A stretch of DNA of 64,000 bases from Branchiostoma floridae (Eukaryota > Chordata > Leptocardii > Amphioxiformes > Branchiostomatidae), in the NCBI RefSeq assembly GCF_000003815.2, contig NC_049993.1:5733686-5797685 (forward strand). The letters are read 5' to 3'. How positions within the stretch are numbered: the stretch's first letter is position 1; each line of letters begins with the position of its first letter. The notes below the pieces were generated by a model. The model saw only the letters and a program-made list of their open reading frames with translations, had not been told where the DNA came from and ran no database searches. Position numbers and translations under genes: made by a program. Positions 23,064 to 34,384 of the stretch are shown piece after piece.

Positions 23064-23065
23064 GC
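22372..23065. repeat. Intergenic duplication module, copy 3, without receptor
   Basis: Matches 4520-5192 in order: CTGCCTGTTTGCCTCTGTGC block, (TTTC)n (22650-22700), CTCACTCACTC tract, ACGT and CA runs (22970-23061). After the CA tract similarity stops and no receptor exon 1 follows. This marks the right breakpoint of the tandem array. Confidence 0.75.
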
Positions 23066-23716
23066 TTGACCACGCCCCCTCCACTATACTTGTAGGATGT
23101 TCGTTGCTGCGCCAGTGTTGTCTTACAATCATTATCCCCATCTCCCATTAGCTAGCCCTTTCCATAACCGGGGGCTACTTGCAATTGTCTTCTTGGAAAT
23201 AAGTCTTCTTAAGTTGTCTGAACGATGTAACTGCTTGTTACGAGTGGATCCAGAATCTAGTAACACTTTTGCACTTATGTTAAGACATAAGATCTTTGAT
23301 GTGTCTTCTATGACAATACGCCAAGCAAACCACATAAAAACTCCGAAATACATACTGCCACCATATATGTATTCAGGATAAATATATAACATCTCGTACT
23401 CTGACAAAAACGTATATAATGATAACAGACAAGTGTGTCATAAACAATGTTATACACATCAGATAATTTAGCCATTCACACATAGATTTCGGGGCGGGGA
23501 CGTAATAGTTTTAAGACAATCGCTCCTTTTTTGCCACCATGAGACGTCAATTACCTCCGAAATGTATTGGTGAGGATTCACCGCGGATAAAGAAAACATT
23601 AGTAGTTGTCATATAGTACACAAATCTCTGTTCTGACTTCTTCAAAATGAAGTATAAATAAAACATTTGGAATAGATCTCCTTTCTAGATTTAGTGTCTA
23701 TACTTAACTGTGGGTT
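23066..23716. other. Unique spacer, no gene seen
   Basis: AT-rich DNA between the module end and the convergent 3' end of the zinc-ligand gene. On the minus strand AATAAA signals near 23655-23661 could serve the polyadenylation of that gene. No supported exon. Confidence 0.4.
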
Positions 23717-24637
23717 TTAGTTAGGGATATCAGAACTAGGCAAGAGTTCTCTCCTGGTTCTCATGGCGGCCACCTGTCGGACGCACCCGGACAGCACCTG
23801 CCGACACTCCCGCTCGAACCCCGACAGCGTGCCGCTCCCGTCGCCCCGCCGCATGTAGCTGTCCAGCACGGAGGTGTACAGTTTGGCATCCACGATCTTC
23901 AGCTCGGCGATGGCGGCGTAGTTTCTGACGGTCAGCTTGCCGAAAGGTTCGTGCATACAGGCCTCGGAGACGGACAGGGACCGGTCCGATCTTAGACGTG
24001 CCAGGATTCGGCCGTACGACTCGTGGATGGGCCTGACTTCGGAGATAGAGAGTTGATCCGGGCGGTCGTCATCGGTGCGGGTTGCCTTGGTATTTGGTTC
24101 ACTTGTATCGTCCACTTCCTGCTTCCTCTTTCTACCTGTCTCAGTGCTGTCAGGGCTTGCTGAGCCGGACGGGCTGGACTCAGTAGTCTCGCGTGGTGGT
24201 GACCTGACGGGAGGAGACCGGGACCGCAGGGCGGGAACGGCAGCCCCCGGTAGCTGCTTCGGCGCACCCTCGTTGCTACCAGGGGCGAACTTTGGACTTC
24301 GCTCGATGGTCTCGGCGATGGCGCCCACGACTCTGTGGTAGCGGTGCAGCATGAGCATGGAGATGTACAGGGCGACTCCCATGCGGCGGTGGCTGTTCAT
24401 GATGAGACTCGAGGCCGGGTGGAACCTCTTGTCGCAGTCGTCACACAGGGACACCACCCTGTCGCTGTTGTAGTAGACACACACGGGGTCCAGGCAGATC
24501 CACGTCGCCTGAGCTCTGCAGTGAAGGCATCGCAAGGACCGTGCCTTGTTGTCCAAGTCGCCGATCTTTCTCATGACCCACTCGGCGCGAGTTCCACCGT
24601 AGTGCGCGGTGTCTAGGTTGCTGTTTCCCCTCTGCAT
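23717..24637 (-). CDS. B-box-like zinc-ligand protein with C-terminal helical domain
   Basis: Intronless frame of 306 aa from ATG 24637. Residues 37-83 carry ligands C37-x2-C40-x7-C48-x4-C53-x11-C65-x2-C68-x4-H73-x9-H83, resembling a B-box/cross-brace zinc fold. A hydrophobic/aromatic helix follows (VALYISMLMLHRYHR). Residues 110-200 are Ser/Pro-rich with a basic RKRK patch, probably nuclear. Residues 205-260 contain YGRILARLRSDRSLSVSEAC and VRNYAAIAELKIVD. From memory that pattern is like the short helical domain of vertebrate CCDC106-like proteins (A..G..R.TI...PIAEL). A DNA-binding or adaptor role is therefore only inferred. The paralogue at 45947 shares the first 100 residues with identical ligand spacing but lacks the C-terminal domain. 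I do not recognise a named gene. Confidence 0.8.
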   Translation of the reverse strand: MQRGNSNLDTAHYGGTRAEWVMRKIGDLDNKARSLRCLHCRAQATWICLDPVCVYYNSDRVVSLCDDCDKRFHPASSLIMNSHRRMGVALYISMLMLHRYHRVVGAIAETIERSPKFAPGSNEGAPKQLPGAAVPALRSRSPPVRSPPRETTESSPSGSASPDSTETGRKRKQEVDDTSEPNTKATRTDDDRPDQLSISEVRPIHESYGRILARLRSDRSLSVSEACMHEPFGKLTVRNYAAIAELKIVDAKLYTSVLDSYMRRGDGSGTLSGFERECRQVLSGCVRQVAAMRTRRELLPSSDIPN

Positions 24638-24904
24638 GTTGACGATACAAAATAGGATGTTGTGCCGGACGTCCTCAATACGAGATCGCTATGGACAGTC
24701 TGTGAGCGCAAAATTGAATAAACTCCAGGCCAGGTCGATTTTTTCTGACAACGAGTGATGATCTGGGGACCAAAGCAGGCCGTGTCGTCTCCACGCACGC
24801 AGATGTTTGAATGAAGGACAGAAGGTGTCGCCAGTCCGACCGGTCCTTGCTGTTACTATCTTGCGTAACTTACTACCTTAATAGCTGAAGCCCGTAGCAT
24901 TTAT

Positions 24905-25100
24905 ATGCGGTCCAGGTGCCAGCCTGAACCGCAGCTAAACGCAAGTGAAATCATCGACAACAACAACTCAACATCCCACCGTCGCACCTTACTCCTGGCC
25001 ACAACAAAACTCCGGAACTCATTACCACAACACAAAGTGACCATTAGGGACAGACAGACGCTTACGACACTTCTACAACCTACGTCAGCGCCCTTATAAT
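24905..25100 (+). pseudogene. LINE reverse-transcriptase C-terminal relic
   Basis: The frame contains SHRRTLLLATTKLRNSLPQH followed by a TLTTLL segment. It matches the usual end of many non-LTR reverse transcriptases (R.......LWNSLP......S..TFK..L). No upstream RT domain is visible because the stretch abuts the first exon region of the zinc-ligand gene. Treated as a truncated relic. Confidence 0.5.
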
Positions 25101-25187
25101 AAGGACAGCTGCTAAAGCTGAAGATTGGTGTCAACTGCATGTGGAAAAAACAATAAAAAAGACCAATACTTTTTTTTTTTCTGCTAA

Positions 25188-25829
25188 GACCAAACTGACT
25201 TAAACGTGTGGATGCCATCCTTTTGAGACCCCAAAACTAATGCAAGAGGGCAGCAAAAAATGCTGCAGCAAAAAATGCTGCTAAAATTCCCAAACCACAG
25301 AACATAGTGTATCAAACAAGCAAATGTTTATTTGTGCATTCAATGTAGCTTGGTGATGATCAAAGAAGGTAGGCTGTCCTGTTCCTCTCCCTTCTTAGCG
25401 TTCAGAAGGACCCCTACGGCACGACACACTTCAAGTCCACAATATACATGTACTCCCCTCACGTTTGTTTCCTTGTTGTGCAAGGTCCAAGTGCGAACTG
25501 GTCTCGACAGGACGTTTTTGAAATTTTCTGGGAGTCTGTCATAAATCGGTGCAAATCTAAAATTCCCCGGACCATCATGGATGGCCTACTAATCCACAAT
25601 TACGCCCAGTCTTCTTGTGTACTTTGTGGCTGACGAAGTACAAACACATTCACTAAGTTTTGCTGTAGACCGTTATAGGTTTTATGATAAGTTCCCTCCT
25701 GCTGGCCTTTGGGGAGGGGTTTGTGAGTATACAATGCCGTCAATTCCGAGGGTCTCCTTGATTTATTAGAACAGCCCCAAAATCAAGAAAGCTTGCGGAT
25801 GTACTACATGAAATCAAATCAGTGTGACC
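25188..25829. mobile_element. Harbinger-like MITE, diverged
   Basis: Left end GACCAAACTGACTTAAACG...GGATGCCATCC and right end (inverse) GGTCACACTGATTTGATTTC...ACATCC are imperfect inverted repeats. Each is bordered by TAA (25185-25187, 25830-25832). Ends and internal GGATG.CATCC motif relate it to 17481-18356. Confidence 0.6.
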
Positions 25830-25864
25830 TAATCTGAACGGCCCAAAATCAGCTAGCTCGAGCA

Positions 25865-25964
25865 NNNNNNNNNNNNNNNNNNNNNNNNNNNNNNNNNNNN
25901 NNNNNNNNNNNNNNNNNNNNNNNNNNNNNNNNNNNNNNNNNNNNNNNNNNNNNNNNNNNNNNNN
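25865..25964. other. Assembly gap (100 N)
   Basis: Run of exactly 100 N, size probably unknown. Confidence 0.99.
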
Positions 25965-26268
25965 TTACAGTGTTCCAGCCTTGATTACAGCAAGATTAAA
26001 GGTATGAGGTGACGTGTCAAAGATGACGGCAATGAAAGTATGGCAGTATATATTAGGCATGAAAACCAACCCTCCTCCTAACGCAGAGCTCTAGGTCAGC
26101 TCGGCCGAGCTAAATTCTTGATTTGTAAAGGGGGCTTAACCGCTTCACTCAGTTTGTCGATATATGGTCACATGTGCTTTCCTCACAAATGGGTCAACGT
26201 TCTAACGGGCAGGCGTGCCCTGGTTCCCTCGACAAGGTCGTAGTAGAGTTGTCTGTAAGAACGCGCGT

Positions 26269-26400
26269 CGGGCGTGGCGTAACTGGTAGAGCGTTCGGCT
26301 CGGAATCTATGGGTCCTGAGTTCGATTCCCACCGTGCCCCCCGACGTTGTGCCCTTGGGAAGGCACTTTACACGACTTTCCTTCTGTCTGTACCGTGTAT
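26269..26400 (+). mobile_element. tRNA-derived SINE
   Basis: GGGCGTGGCGTAACTGGTAG is an A-box-bearing tRNA-like 5' half. GAGTTCGATTCC is the B box, and CGTGCCC can pair with GGGCGTG as an acceptor stem. The tail TGTGCCCTTGGGAAGGCAC is the typical post-tRNA domain of many invertebrate SINEs. The anticodon arm does not fold well and the sequence continues beyond a tRNA, so it is a SINE and not a tRNA gene. Confidence 0.75.
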
Positions 26401-27029
26401 GTGGCATTGTTGATATAAGTTATAAAACTTGAGTGCAGTGTCACATCGTCCTCGTCTGTCCAAAAGCGAATAGAAAAAAAATTAAGAGAATGCAATTAAG
26501 TACGATAAGAGATTATGGCGTGGGTATGTATTTGCAACATCGATCCTAGCAAGATAGACATTGCCGTTTTTGTGCTTACCTTTCTTTTCTGTAGGCTTAC
26601 AGGTGATGTTCCAAACGGGAGCCATAAAAACTCGAAAAATGTACGTCATAAAGTGAGTAGATCGGGCATGTAAGGATATATCACCTAAGGCAATGCGTGT
26701 ACATGTGTATTATTTTTATAGTTCGGTAAGCGTCTTGTATGATACGATTGTTATTTCTTCCACATGACATACATTTACAAGAAACTAAGTACAGCGAAAA
26801 TAGGTTTTGAAGGTCTTTGTAAAAACCTAATTAAGTAGTGATTAAGACATGGTTAAAAGCCAGCCAACCGCCAAATGCTTAAATGCTTGGGTAAGTTGGG
26901 TTGTTCTTATGTACTAGTATCTCTAGCTCTAGATCTGCGTATACGTATCTCTGTCCTTCATACTTTGTCGCGGATGTTGACTATCTTGTACTGTACTATA
27001 ATATGGAAAAGTCCTTTTACCAATAAATC

Positions 27030-27850
27030 CTACCTATTCTGCTAACTGGTTGGTATGGTCTGCCCAGTCTGGAAACTGACATCTGGGGTCAGGGAGTCTG
27101 ACCCCTGGCCTCGGGAGCCGTCAACTGTCAGGTACCGCTGCTTTGGTGGAATCTACCAAACCAGGTTGGGGGGTTGTAATGCTTCAGAAGTTTTTGACAA
27201 GAATGCCCCGGCTATCCCTAAACTAGCTGCTAGGGGGCCCAAACTTATGTCACCAACTCCTGAGCACAAGAGCTATCTAACACCAAAAATTCGTGACCAT
27301 ATCATGTTTAGAATATGAGAAAACACACCCGGAAGTTGCGCTGCAGTACCAAGGGAAGCCGCTAGTGGGCCCATCATCGAACTTGACCTCCGTTTTCCAG
27401 ACCCCTACCCACCCGCCAAATATCATCAGCGTCCGTCGAAGTCTTCTCGAGTTATGCTGTTAACGGACAAAATTTTGCAAGTAAACCGGCGCCTGCACTT
27501 CCAAGAAAGCCGCTAGGGGGCCCAAACTCGCAGCAATCACTCTCTGCTTTAAGGGGTCCCTACCGCTCAAAAATCACGACCGCAGCATGTCCAGAACGCG
27601 AGATATAAAGCATGGAGGGTCCGTTGCAGTACCTTAGCAAGCCGCTAGGGGGCCCATTATCGAACTCCCTCTTCGTTCCCCAGACCCCTACCCACCCACC
27701 AAATATCAGCCGCATCCGTCGCAGTCTTCTCGAGTTATGCTGTTCACAAACAGGGGGAAAACACACAACCGGACCGAAAATATTACCTTAGCCATTCTGG
27801 CAAAGGTAATAACACTGTCCATAGAGATAAAAAAATACCCATTCCCAAGT
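27030..27850. repeat. Dispersed repeat with GCCGCTAGGGGGCCCA motif
   Basis: GCCGCTAGGGGGCCCA-like motifs recur at about 27228, 27355, 27505 and 27640 with CCAGACCCCTACCCACC and CTTCTCGAGTTATGCTGTT between them. The same family, in reverse orientation, is at 34390-34560, 35525-35660 and 37143-37500. Each unit often borders a GT microsatellite and TTTGCCAGAATGGCTAAGGT. Likely a non-autonomous transposon family peppering the deiodinase cluster. No consistent coding frame. Confidence 0.65.
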
Positions 27851-27991
27851 ATGAGCCTTCGCCCATGTTCTTGACACCCGACCGAAGTAACTTCCAAAAG
27901 TCCCCCTCTATGGAAGCAAATGGAACAATCTGTAAACCTTACCCGCCTTGTTAACAAAGGGTTAACAAAGATCAAGGGCAAACTCTTCAAC

Positions 27992-30885
27992 ATGAAGGCG
28001 CTGCAAGGCGTTTCTCTCGCCCTCAGGTTTGTGGGTTTTGTCGTGTTCTTTGTTACAACGCGGGCTGTCCGAGCGGTCCTTGGTGTTCTGTCTCCCTCCC
28101 TGCAGAGAAAGTTGGAACTCCATGTCGCCAAACGATCTCAGATGTGTGACTCTTCCCTGGCGATGGAGGACTACATCGATCTGGTAGGTAACATTGATGT
28201 GTGTGTGTGTGTGTGGGGGGGGGGGGGTGCCCTGTGTGTCTACTTGTCGGAACGGTGTTTTGAGAGCAACGGTATACGGAGATAGATCAGTATAAACCCG
28301 ACAGTTAGAACTGCAGTACTACGACACAAAAAGTTAGGTAGAGCGACATTCTGTGAACGGTAACGTTGGACTTTGGACCGCCCTTGGGTTGCGGTCCACC
28401 TTTTGTTCCAAGGTCATGCCCCCAGGAGTCAAGGGACCACAAAGAATGATAAACATGTTTGGGTGCCAAATAGATACGGCTATCGGCCTTTACAAAATGT
28501 ACGAAAAAAAACAACAACAAAAATAGTACTTTTAGCTTCAATGTGTATTTGCCAACGTCTTGCAGGTAATGATAAGGTAGACAGCCATGCGGCCGCCATA
28601 TTCAGTAGCTAGCGCTGCCCAAGAAATGCCCCCGCATTCATATCTACCATTAGAAATAGAAAAATTCTTTAAAAAAAATCACATTCCTTTCGTCCTGTGG
28701 ATCGCAAAAAAAGTACCAAAAAGGAGTTGGCGATTTTCTGAATCGGCCTGAGGACTTGGTGAATGATTATGTTGTTCCATGGCCAGCTCTTCACGTCCAC
28801 CGCGTTCTGGACCTGGTGGGAAGAAGGCCATGTGAAAGATCTCCTGTGTGAGACCAGGGTGGGAGGGAAGGCTCCTGACGCTCCGCTCCTGCACATGGAC
28901 GGACTCACACAGGCACGGCTGATGGAATTCGCCATGAAAGGTGTGTATCTGTTTATTTGTTTATCATAATGACCACACAAGTGCATTTATTAACTTGTAG
29001 TTGTTTGATTGGATGATAAGATTTTTAACCAACAGTAATGACGTAACCATGGCTGATAGACTTAATCAAGAAAGGCGTACAACAGGACAAAAGTGGTGAG
29101 CTAAAAGTTTCTGTTACAGTTAGTTGGCATGTTGAACTATTGAGCTGGTTATTCCTGGACCAGTAGTCTTGGTCTACTGTCTAGTGAAAGTGGGTTGCTT
29201 AGTGTTCGGTTACTTTTGAATACTGTATACATTGATAACACGGTGTTGATAAAGGTTTTCTAATGGACTTGTTCAAAGCAAGGCCATTTGACCTCCTTTA
29301 GGCAATGAACTAAGTTAATGGGTGAGGAAAATAGCGGTATAAACATTGGCTTTGTAGACTGGAAGACATGTTGTGTACAGGAGGAAAACAGTAGCCATTG
29401 AGAGTTCCTGGAAAAGAAACTGTTGCTGTTGAAGAACTTCGAGGCTTATTATTGAACAGTACAACGATGTGTTCTTAAACGAAATTTATCACTACTTAGA
29501 ACGTGAACGTATGGTTGTACATTTTTTAATCGTGGCGTTTCTACAATTGTCCCAGGGCGCCCCCTTGTGGTGAACTTCGGCAGCTGCACCTGACCACCGT
29601 TCATGGCGCATTTGGCCAAGTTTAACGACATGGTGGCCGAATTCGCCGACAGGGCCGACTTCCTGACGGTCTACATCGCCGAGGCGCATGCGTCAGACGG
29701 TTGGTCCTTCAGAAACAACATCAAGATCAGGTCGGTTTATTCAACTGTTTCACATACGACTGTAGCTCGATGTATACTAGAGGTACACCCCATACAATAA
29801 TACTACAGTTAGGACCGTTTTTCTATTTGACGAACCATTCTGCCAGGCTTCTTTTTTAACTCGTTAGTACCTTTTCATTGAAATGGAAAAAATAGCAGTC
29901 AACGTCACTGCCCCCTCCCCCAATATCTGCTCGGACATTACTAACACAACAGAAAGTGATGCAGATGATTTGTTACTGTCGTCAACATAGCTACAGTGTA
30001 TTTAGCTTGACTAAAATCGCGCTCCTCGCGGCCGGCCCTATAGTGTTGCTATTGGTCATTAACCCCAGCCAGCGAGAGATTGTGTAAACACAGGCTACAT
30101 CGTATTTTGCTTTCCCTGAAGCAAGCCACTGCCATTACACTAGCCTACAGTGTCATCCGAAGAAGAAAAATCAAAAGCAAAATTGGTCCCCACGACCTCA
30201 TCAAAATGTAAAGGATGATCCAGATTAGTTTACCTTATAGATACCATGCAGACAAAGGCGATTGAAGCGGGGCCAACATTTGCTAGCAAACTCTCTTTTC
30301 TGTCTTAATCCCAATTGAAGTTAGTACCAAATGTTTAAAATGGCTATATAACGATCACATTCAAGCGTTACTTTTACTGTTTTCAGGAAGCATAAAAAAT
30401 TGGAGGAACGTCTGGCAGCAGCGAAAATATTGGTATGTATGTTTGTATGCATGTGTGTCTGAATCGAGGAAGGGAGGGATTTAATTAATGTAGGGAGATA
30501 GACAGGCAATGTTGATGGCAATGTTGTTGTTGTTGACGTCATTATCACTGTTGTTGAAATGATCGTCACCATCTAATGTTTCGTTTTCTTTCTCTTAAAG
30601 TCCTGCCATCTGTGCTATTGTTTTTATTCATTATGCTGCTAGCATTATAATTGTTGCCTTTAGTCGTTATTGTTGTTTACTCCTCGCCAGGCCGACTCCA
30701 ACCTATCCGGTCCGCTGTTGGTGGACACTATGGATGACGTAGCCAACCGGAAGTACGGGGCGTGGCCTGAGCGGCTCTACATCCTGTTGGACGGGAGGGT
30801 CATGTACAAGGGCATGCCGGGACCGCACGGGTATCACGTGCACCAAGTCAGGGACTGGCTGGAGAAATATCTAAGGAACAATTAA
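27992..30885 (+). CDS. Iodothyronine deiodinase D1 (selenoprotein)
   Basis: Reductive removal of iodine from thyroid hormones or analogues; membrane-anchored thioredoxin-fold enzyme. Exons: 27992-28183, 28787-28940, 29556-29730, 30387-30432, 30691-30885; phases 0, 1, 2, 0; 253 aa. Residues 5-33 form one N-terminal membrane helix. The catalytic stretch is GRPLVVNFGSCT-Sec-PPF with Sec128 encoded by TGA 29591-29593. Glu158 and His160 of EAHASDGW sit at the spacing (Sec+30, Sec+32) used in vertebrate deiodinases. The end has PERLYILLDGRVMYKG. An upstream in-frame ATG (27920) would add 24 residues. I chose 27992 because D3 has an in-frame stop just before the equivalent Met. A SECIS-like hairpin follows at 31440. 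Subtype (1, 2 or 3) cannot be assigned; numbering D1-D3 is positional. Confidence 0.95.
29591..29593 (+). other. Selenocysteine TGA codon, D1
   Basis: In-frame TGA after GGC AGC TGC ACC, followed by CCA CCG TTC ATG. The frame stays open and conserved for 50 codons downstream, so it is recoded and not a stop. Confidence 0.95.
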
Positions 30886-31439
30886 ATAACTTATCAAGTT
30901 AATTAAGCAGTATTGTCTTAGACTTAACCCTTATATTCACAACATATCGATATTCAGTGACGAATTCATGTTCCTAATGTTAAGTTTTATTGTGCACTGT
31001 GTGTTTGTTTGTTGGTTTGTTTACCTTACCTTAACTTAGTTAGTATTCTTCCTGAAGTCCTATACTATATACAAACATCAATACCTTACAGATTTTACTC
31101 ATAGCTCTACCTTACCGGCCTCAAATGAAATAACAGATAATTGAGATACATAATCATTTATTGTTAAGCAATCCTGACATTGAGAACAACAAGGATAAGA
31201 TGTCACAGGGGCCTGAATTCTTATGTTTTTATGTGTTTTTTTCATCATCCAAATGAAATCCACTGCGGTTATATAATTGAGTTCAATTCACCTTTAAATA
31301 TGTCTTAATTAAGGTTGTAATTACATTGTACATATCTGACAAAAGGTGTCCGTATATGTTTCTTTGTCTATATGCCCTTACGACGCTCTTATTACGACTC
31401 TACCGCGATATTACTTATGCAGTGACGTACAGCAATGTC

Positions 31440-31517
31440 AAGGACTTGTGGAGCGTATGAAGGATAAGGCCGTCCCTCTTCTGAGAGGTCTTGTCCGGAG
31501 ATAAGTCCCAAGTCCCT
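31440..31517 (+). promoter_or_regulatory. SECIS element of D1 (CC-type loop)
   Basis: Lower helix GGACTTG/CAAGTCC is perfect. Core is ATGA (31457-31460) opposite GGAG (31497-31500). Upper helix GGATAAGGCC pairs with GGTCTTGTCC in all ten positions (two G-U). Apical loop GTCCCTCTTCTGAGA has CC where most SECIS have AA; CTC/GAG can form a mini-stem. It lies 555 nt after the stop codon, inside the expected 3' UTR. Confidence 0.88.
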
Positions 31518-31972
31518 GCAATACTGTATAAGATGTGTAGGGGTCGCTGTCTTGTGTACTATACGTCAGCCATTTTGAGACGCAAGATCGGACATGTAAC
31601 AAATTATAGTTTTTACAGTAAGCTAATGATATGATGTTACTGCAGTGTTATCTGTATCTGTATCAATATAGCCGGTATAACCGCCCTTCGGCGTAACACA
31701 CCAGCTTCAACAGTAACAACCAGTGTTACCAGCTAAATGAAGGCTGTGCTCGCGGCGGAAAAAATATATATGTTATGCTACTACATTATGTGCTTAGCAT
31801 TGAAACCTCTTGGTTATATTCAATGAGGTTATTTAATGAGGATTTTATGTTACCTCCTTGCTATATTGTAGCATATGGCATACTGTTCAGTCACCATGGA
31901 TACCATAGATAGCCCCTTTGGAATAGCCCTTGGCTAGACGGGGTAGCCCTGCTTGCGTGTATTTATAAAGCT

Positions 31973-31978
31973 AATAAA
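31973..31978 (+). promoter_or_regulatory. Candidate polyadenylation signal of D1
   Basis: AATAAA in CTAATAAATGG, first good signal downstream of the SECIS. It would give a 3' UTR of about 1.1 kb. Confidence 0.45.
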
Positions 31979-32368
31979 TGGAATCAAATCTCAAAACACC
32001 TGCTCGAAGACTCACCTTACGTACTACTCTTCGTGACTTCCTGGCCGCCGACATGAGTATATATGATTATGTGATTATGTTAACAACGAGAGAAAGAGAT
32101 ATTTACACAAAGTCATCAATCCTCAGAGATAGTACGAATGATCTGATCACCTACCAACATATCGGGAAGTAGTCTATGAATGGCTCTTTGAGCCTCGAAT
32201 CCCATTGACAAAGGCCACAGGGAATTCAGTGGTACAAAAAAGAAATGTTGATTCCTTTTGCTTTGTCCCCCACTCAGGCAATTTGGAATAGTCTGCCCTG
32301 TCCATCCGCCCGTACATAATTATCTTCCATACAGGTTATATGCACACATGAAAACATTCTTCCCCAAA

Positions 32369-34304
32369 ATGAAGGCGATGCAACGCGTTGCTCTCGCCTT
32401 CCATTTTGTGGGGTTTGTCATTTTCTTCGCGCTAATGCGGATTGTCACTACGGTTGTCGGTTTTCTGTTTCCCCCACTGAAGAGAAAAATGGACAACCAT
32501 ATGGCGAAGCAGGCTCAGATGGAAGAGAGTTCCCTAGCGATGGAGGACTACATCGATCTGGTAGGTAATATCCACTTATCCGGGTCAGGTCCAGCTATAT
32601 AATGGGATGTATATTTGCACACTCTTCATAATGGCTCCAATGGTGTTTTATTGACCAATTGGTCAATCGGCGACGTGCTTTACCTGGTACCTTTAAGCAA
32701 GATTTGATAGCAATCTGTTTAGTCAAGGGTCAAGCTTGAAGATGGTTATGCGAATGATGAAAATGCCACAATAACAGCTGGCTGAGCCGAGCATACTGAG
32801 ATTTGATACGCACTAAACCTCATCGCTTAACCACAGGGCATAACAAAACATCTCGCTTGTACACGATTCATGCATTCAAAAATCATATCTGTAACTTTTG
32901 AGGAAACGCCGTAGAGTCAGTTTTATTCCAGTGTATGTCTACCTCTGGTCATCTGGGAAAACACCCGTTCGTCCTGGTGTCTTGTTTTTTTTCCGAAGTA
33001 AGACAAGTAGGTTAGTTAGAGGACGCGTCACATGCAAAACTGACATCTTAACATTAGAAGAGCACACAGAGAATTCAGTTCCAATAGCCAGTGCACCAAT
33101 GGTATATGTGTGCACCAAAGTATAGAATAGGATTGAAAAATCTGTGTACAGCTGCCACAATCTTAGTGCTGATGTAACCTAGGAGGCAGACGATAAACAA
33201 AACGCTATGCATATTATACACGATGGATTTTGTGAAAGACTGAAAATCTGAAAAAGGACAGTCCAGTTTTTATTCCGAGGCCGCAAAATGTTGCTTAAGT
33301 GGATGACATCCGCGGATGCATGGGTGTGTGTGGTTTCCTAAAAAAATCTCGATATATGAACAAAGGAGAGGTAACGCAATGAACCATCAGATTATGTTAA
33401 GCAGCACTCTCTGTTGTTTTTTTGTACCATGTATGTGTAAAATATGCGTATAGACTTATTAGGACTTTAAATGATGTCAACTGTACCTCTGAGTCTGATA
33501 CATATTTTGCCTGGCTCTTACCATTTCCATCATCATCATCATCATCATCTTTCTTCCTCTTGAGTGGCGGGGCAAACGAAGTTAGTCCTCCAGAACTGCT
33601 TGTCTTTCATCGCAGAGAGAAGACCTTTCCCATCCAGTCCTGTTTCATCCTCAATGAGCTTCTTAAGAGTTGAGCTTGGACGGCCGACTCTTCTCTTAGT
33701 GTCGGGGGACCACAACAAGAGTCTACCAGCTGGTTCGTTGGCTCGAGCCACGTGACCCGCAAGGCACAGCCGACACTGTTTCACTTTTGTAGAGACTTTT
33801 GGTAGTGGTCCGTACAACTGTTTGTTTGTAGTATGTTTCCACCATGGACAGTTGTAGACTAGACGAAGCATCTTCCCTGATGACCTCAATGAAAAGCGAA
33901 CTGCGGGTCGATTTGAGCTTTATTGAATAAACAAGCAAATAAACAAACTGTATGTTGAGTAAGGCCAAAAGGTACTGTAAATGGTGATGTTGTTCCAGAT
34001 CTTCACGTCCTCCTCGTTCTGGACCATGTGGGAAGGCCGTGTGAACGATCTCCAGTGTGAGACCAGGGTGGGAGGGAAGGCTCCTGACGCTCCACTCTTG
34101 CACATGGACGGACTCACACAGGCACGGCTGATGGACTTCGCCATGAAAGGTGAGCTGGTGACCTAGTCAGTGTTTTGTAACTCCGGGAAAGAGGGTCGTA
34201 TGTAGAGGGTCGTATGTAGCTTGGCATGCCACCTGCTCGTAGCTGTGAGCTTTTTCTTTCGTTTGCATGATAAATGAGGAAAGTGTGTGTGTGTGTGTGC
34301 TTGT

Positions 34305-34384
<80 letters not shown>

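Noticed and set aside
26269-26340. Functional tRNA gene
   Set aside because: A and B boxes and an acceptor stem can be drawn, but the anticodon arm does not pair and a SINE-type tail follows without a terminator.
29591-29593. In-frame stop codons in exon 3 of the three deiodinase genes suggesting pseudogenes
   Set aside because: All three fall at the catalytic Sec position, downstream sequence is strongly conserved, and SECIS-like hairpins follow; they are recoded codons.
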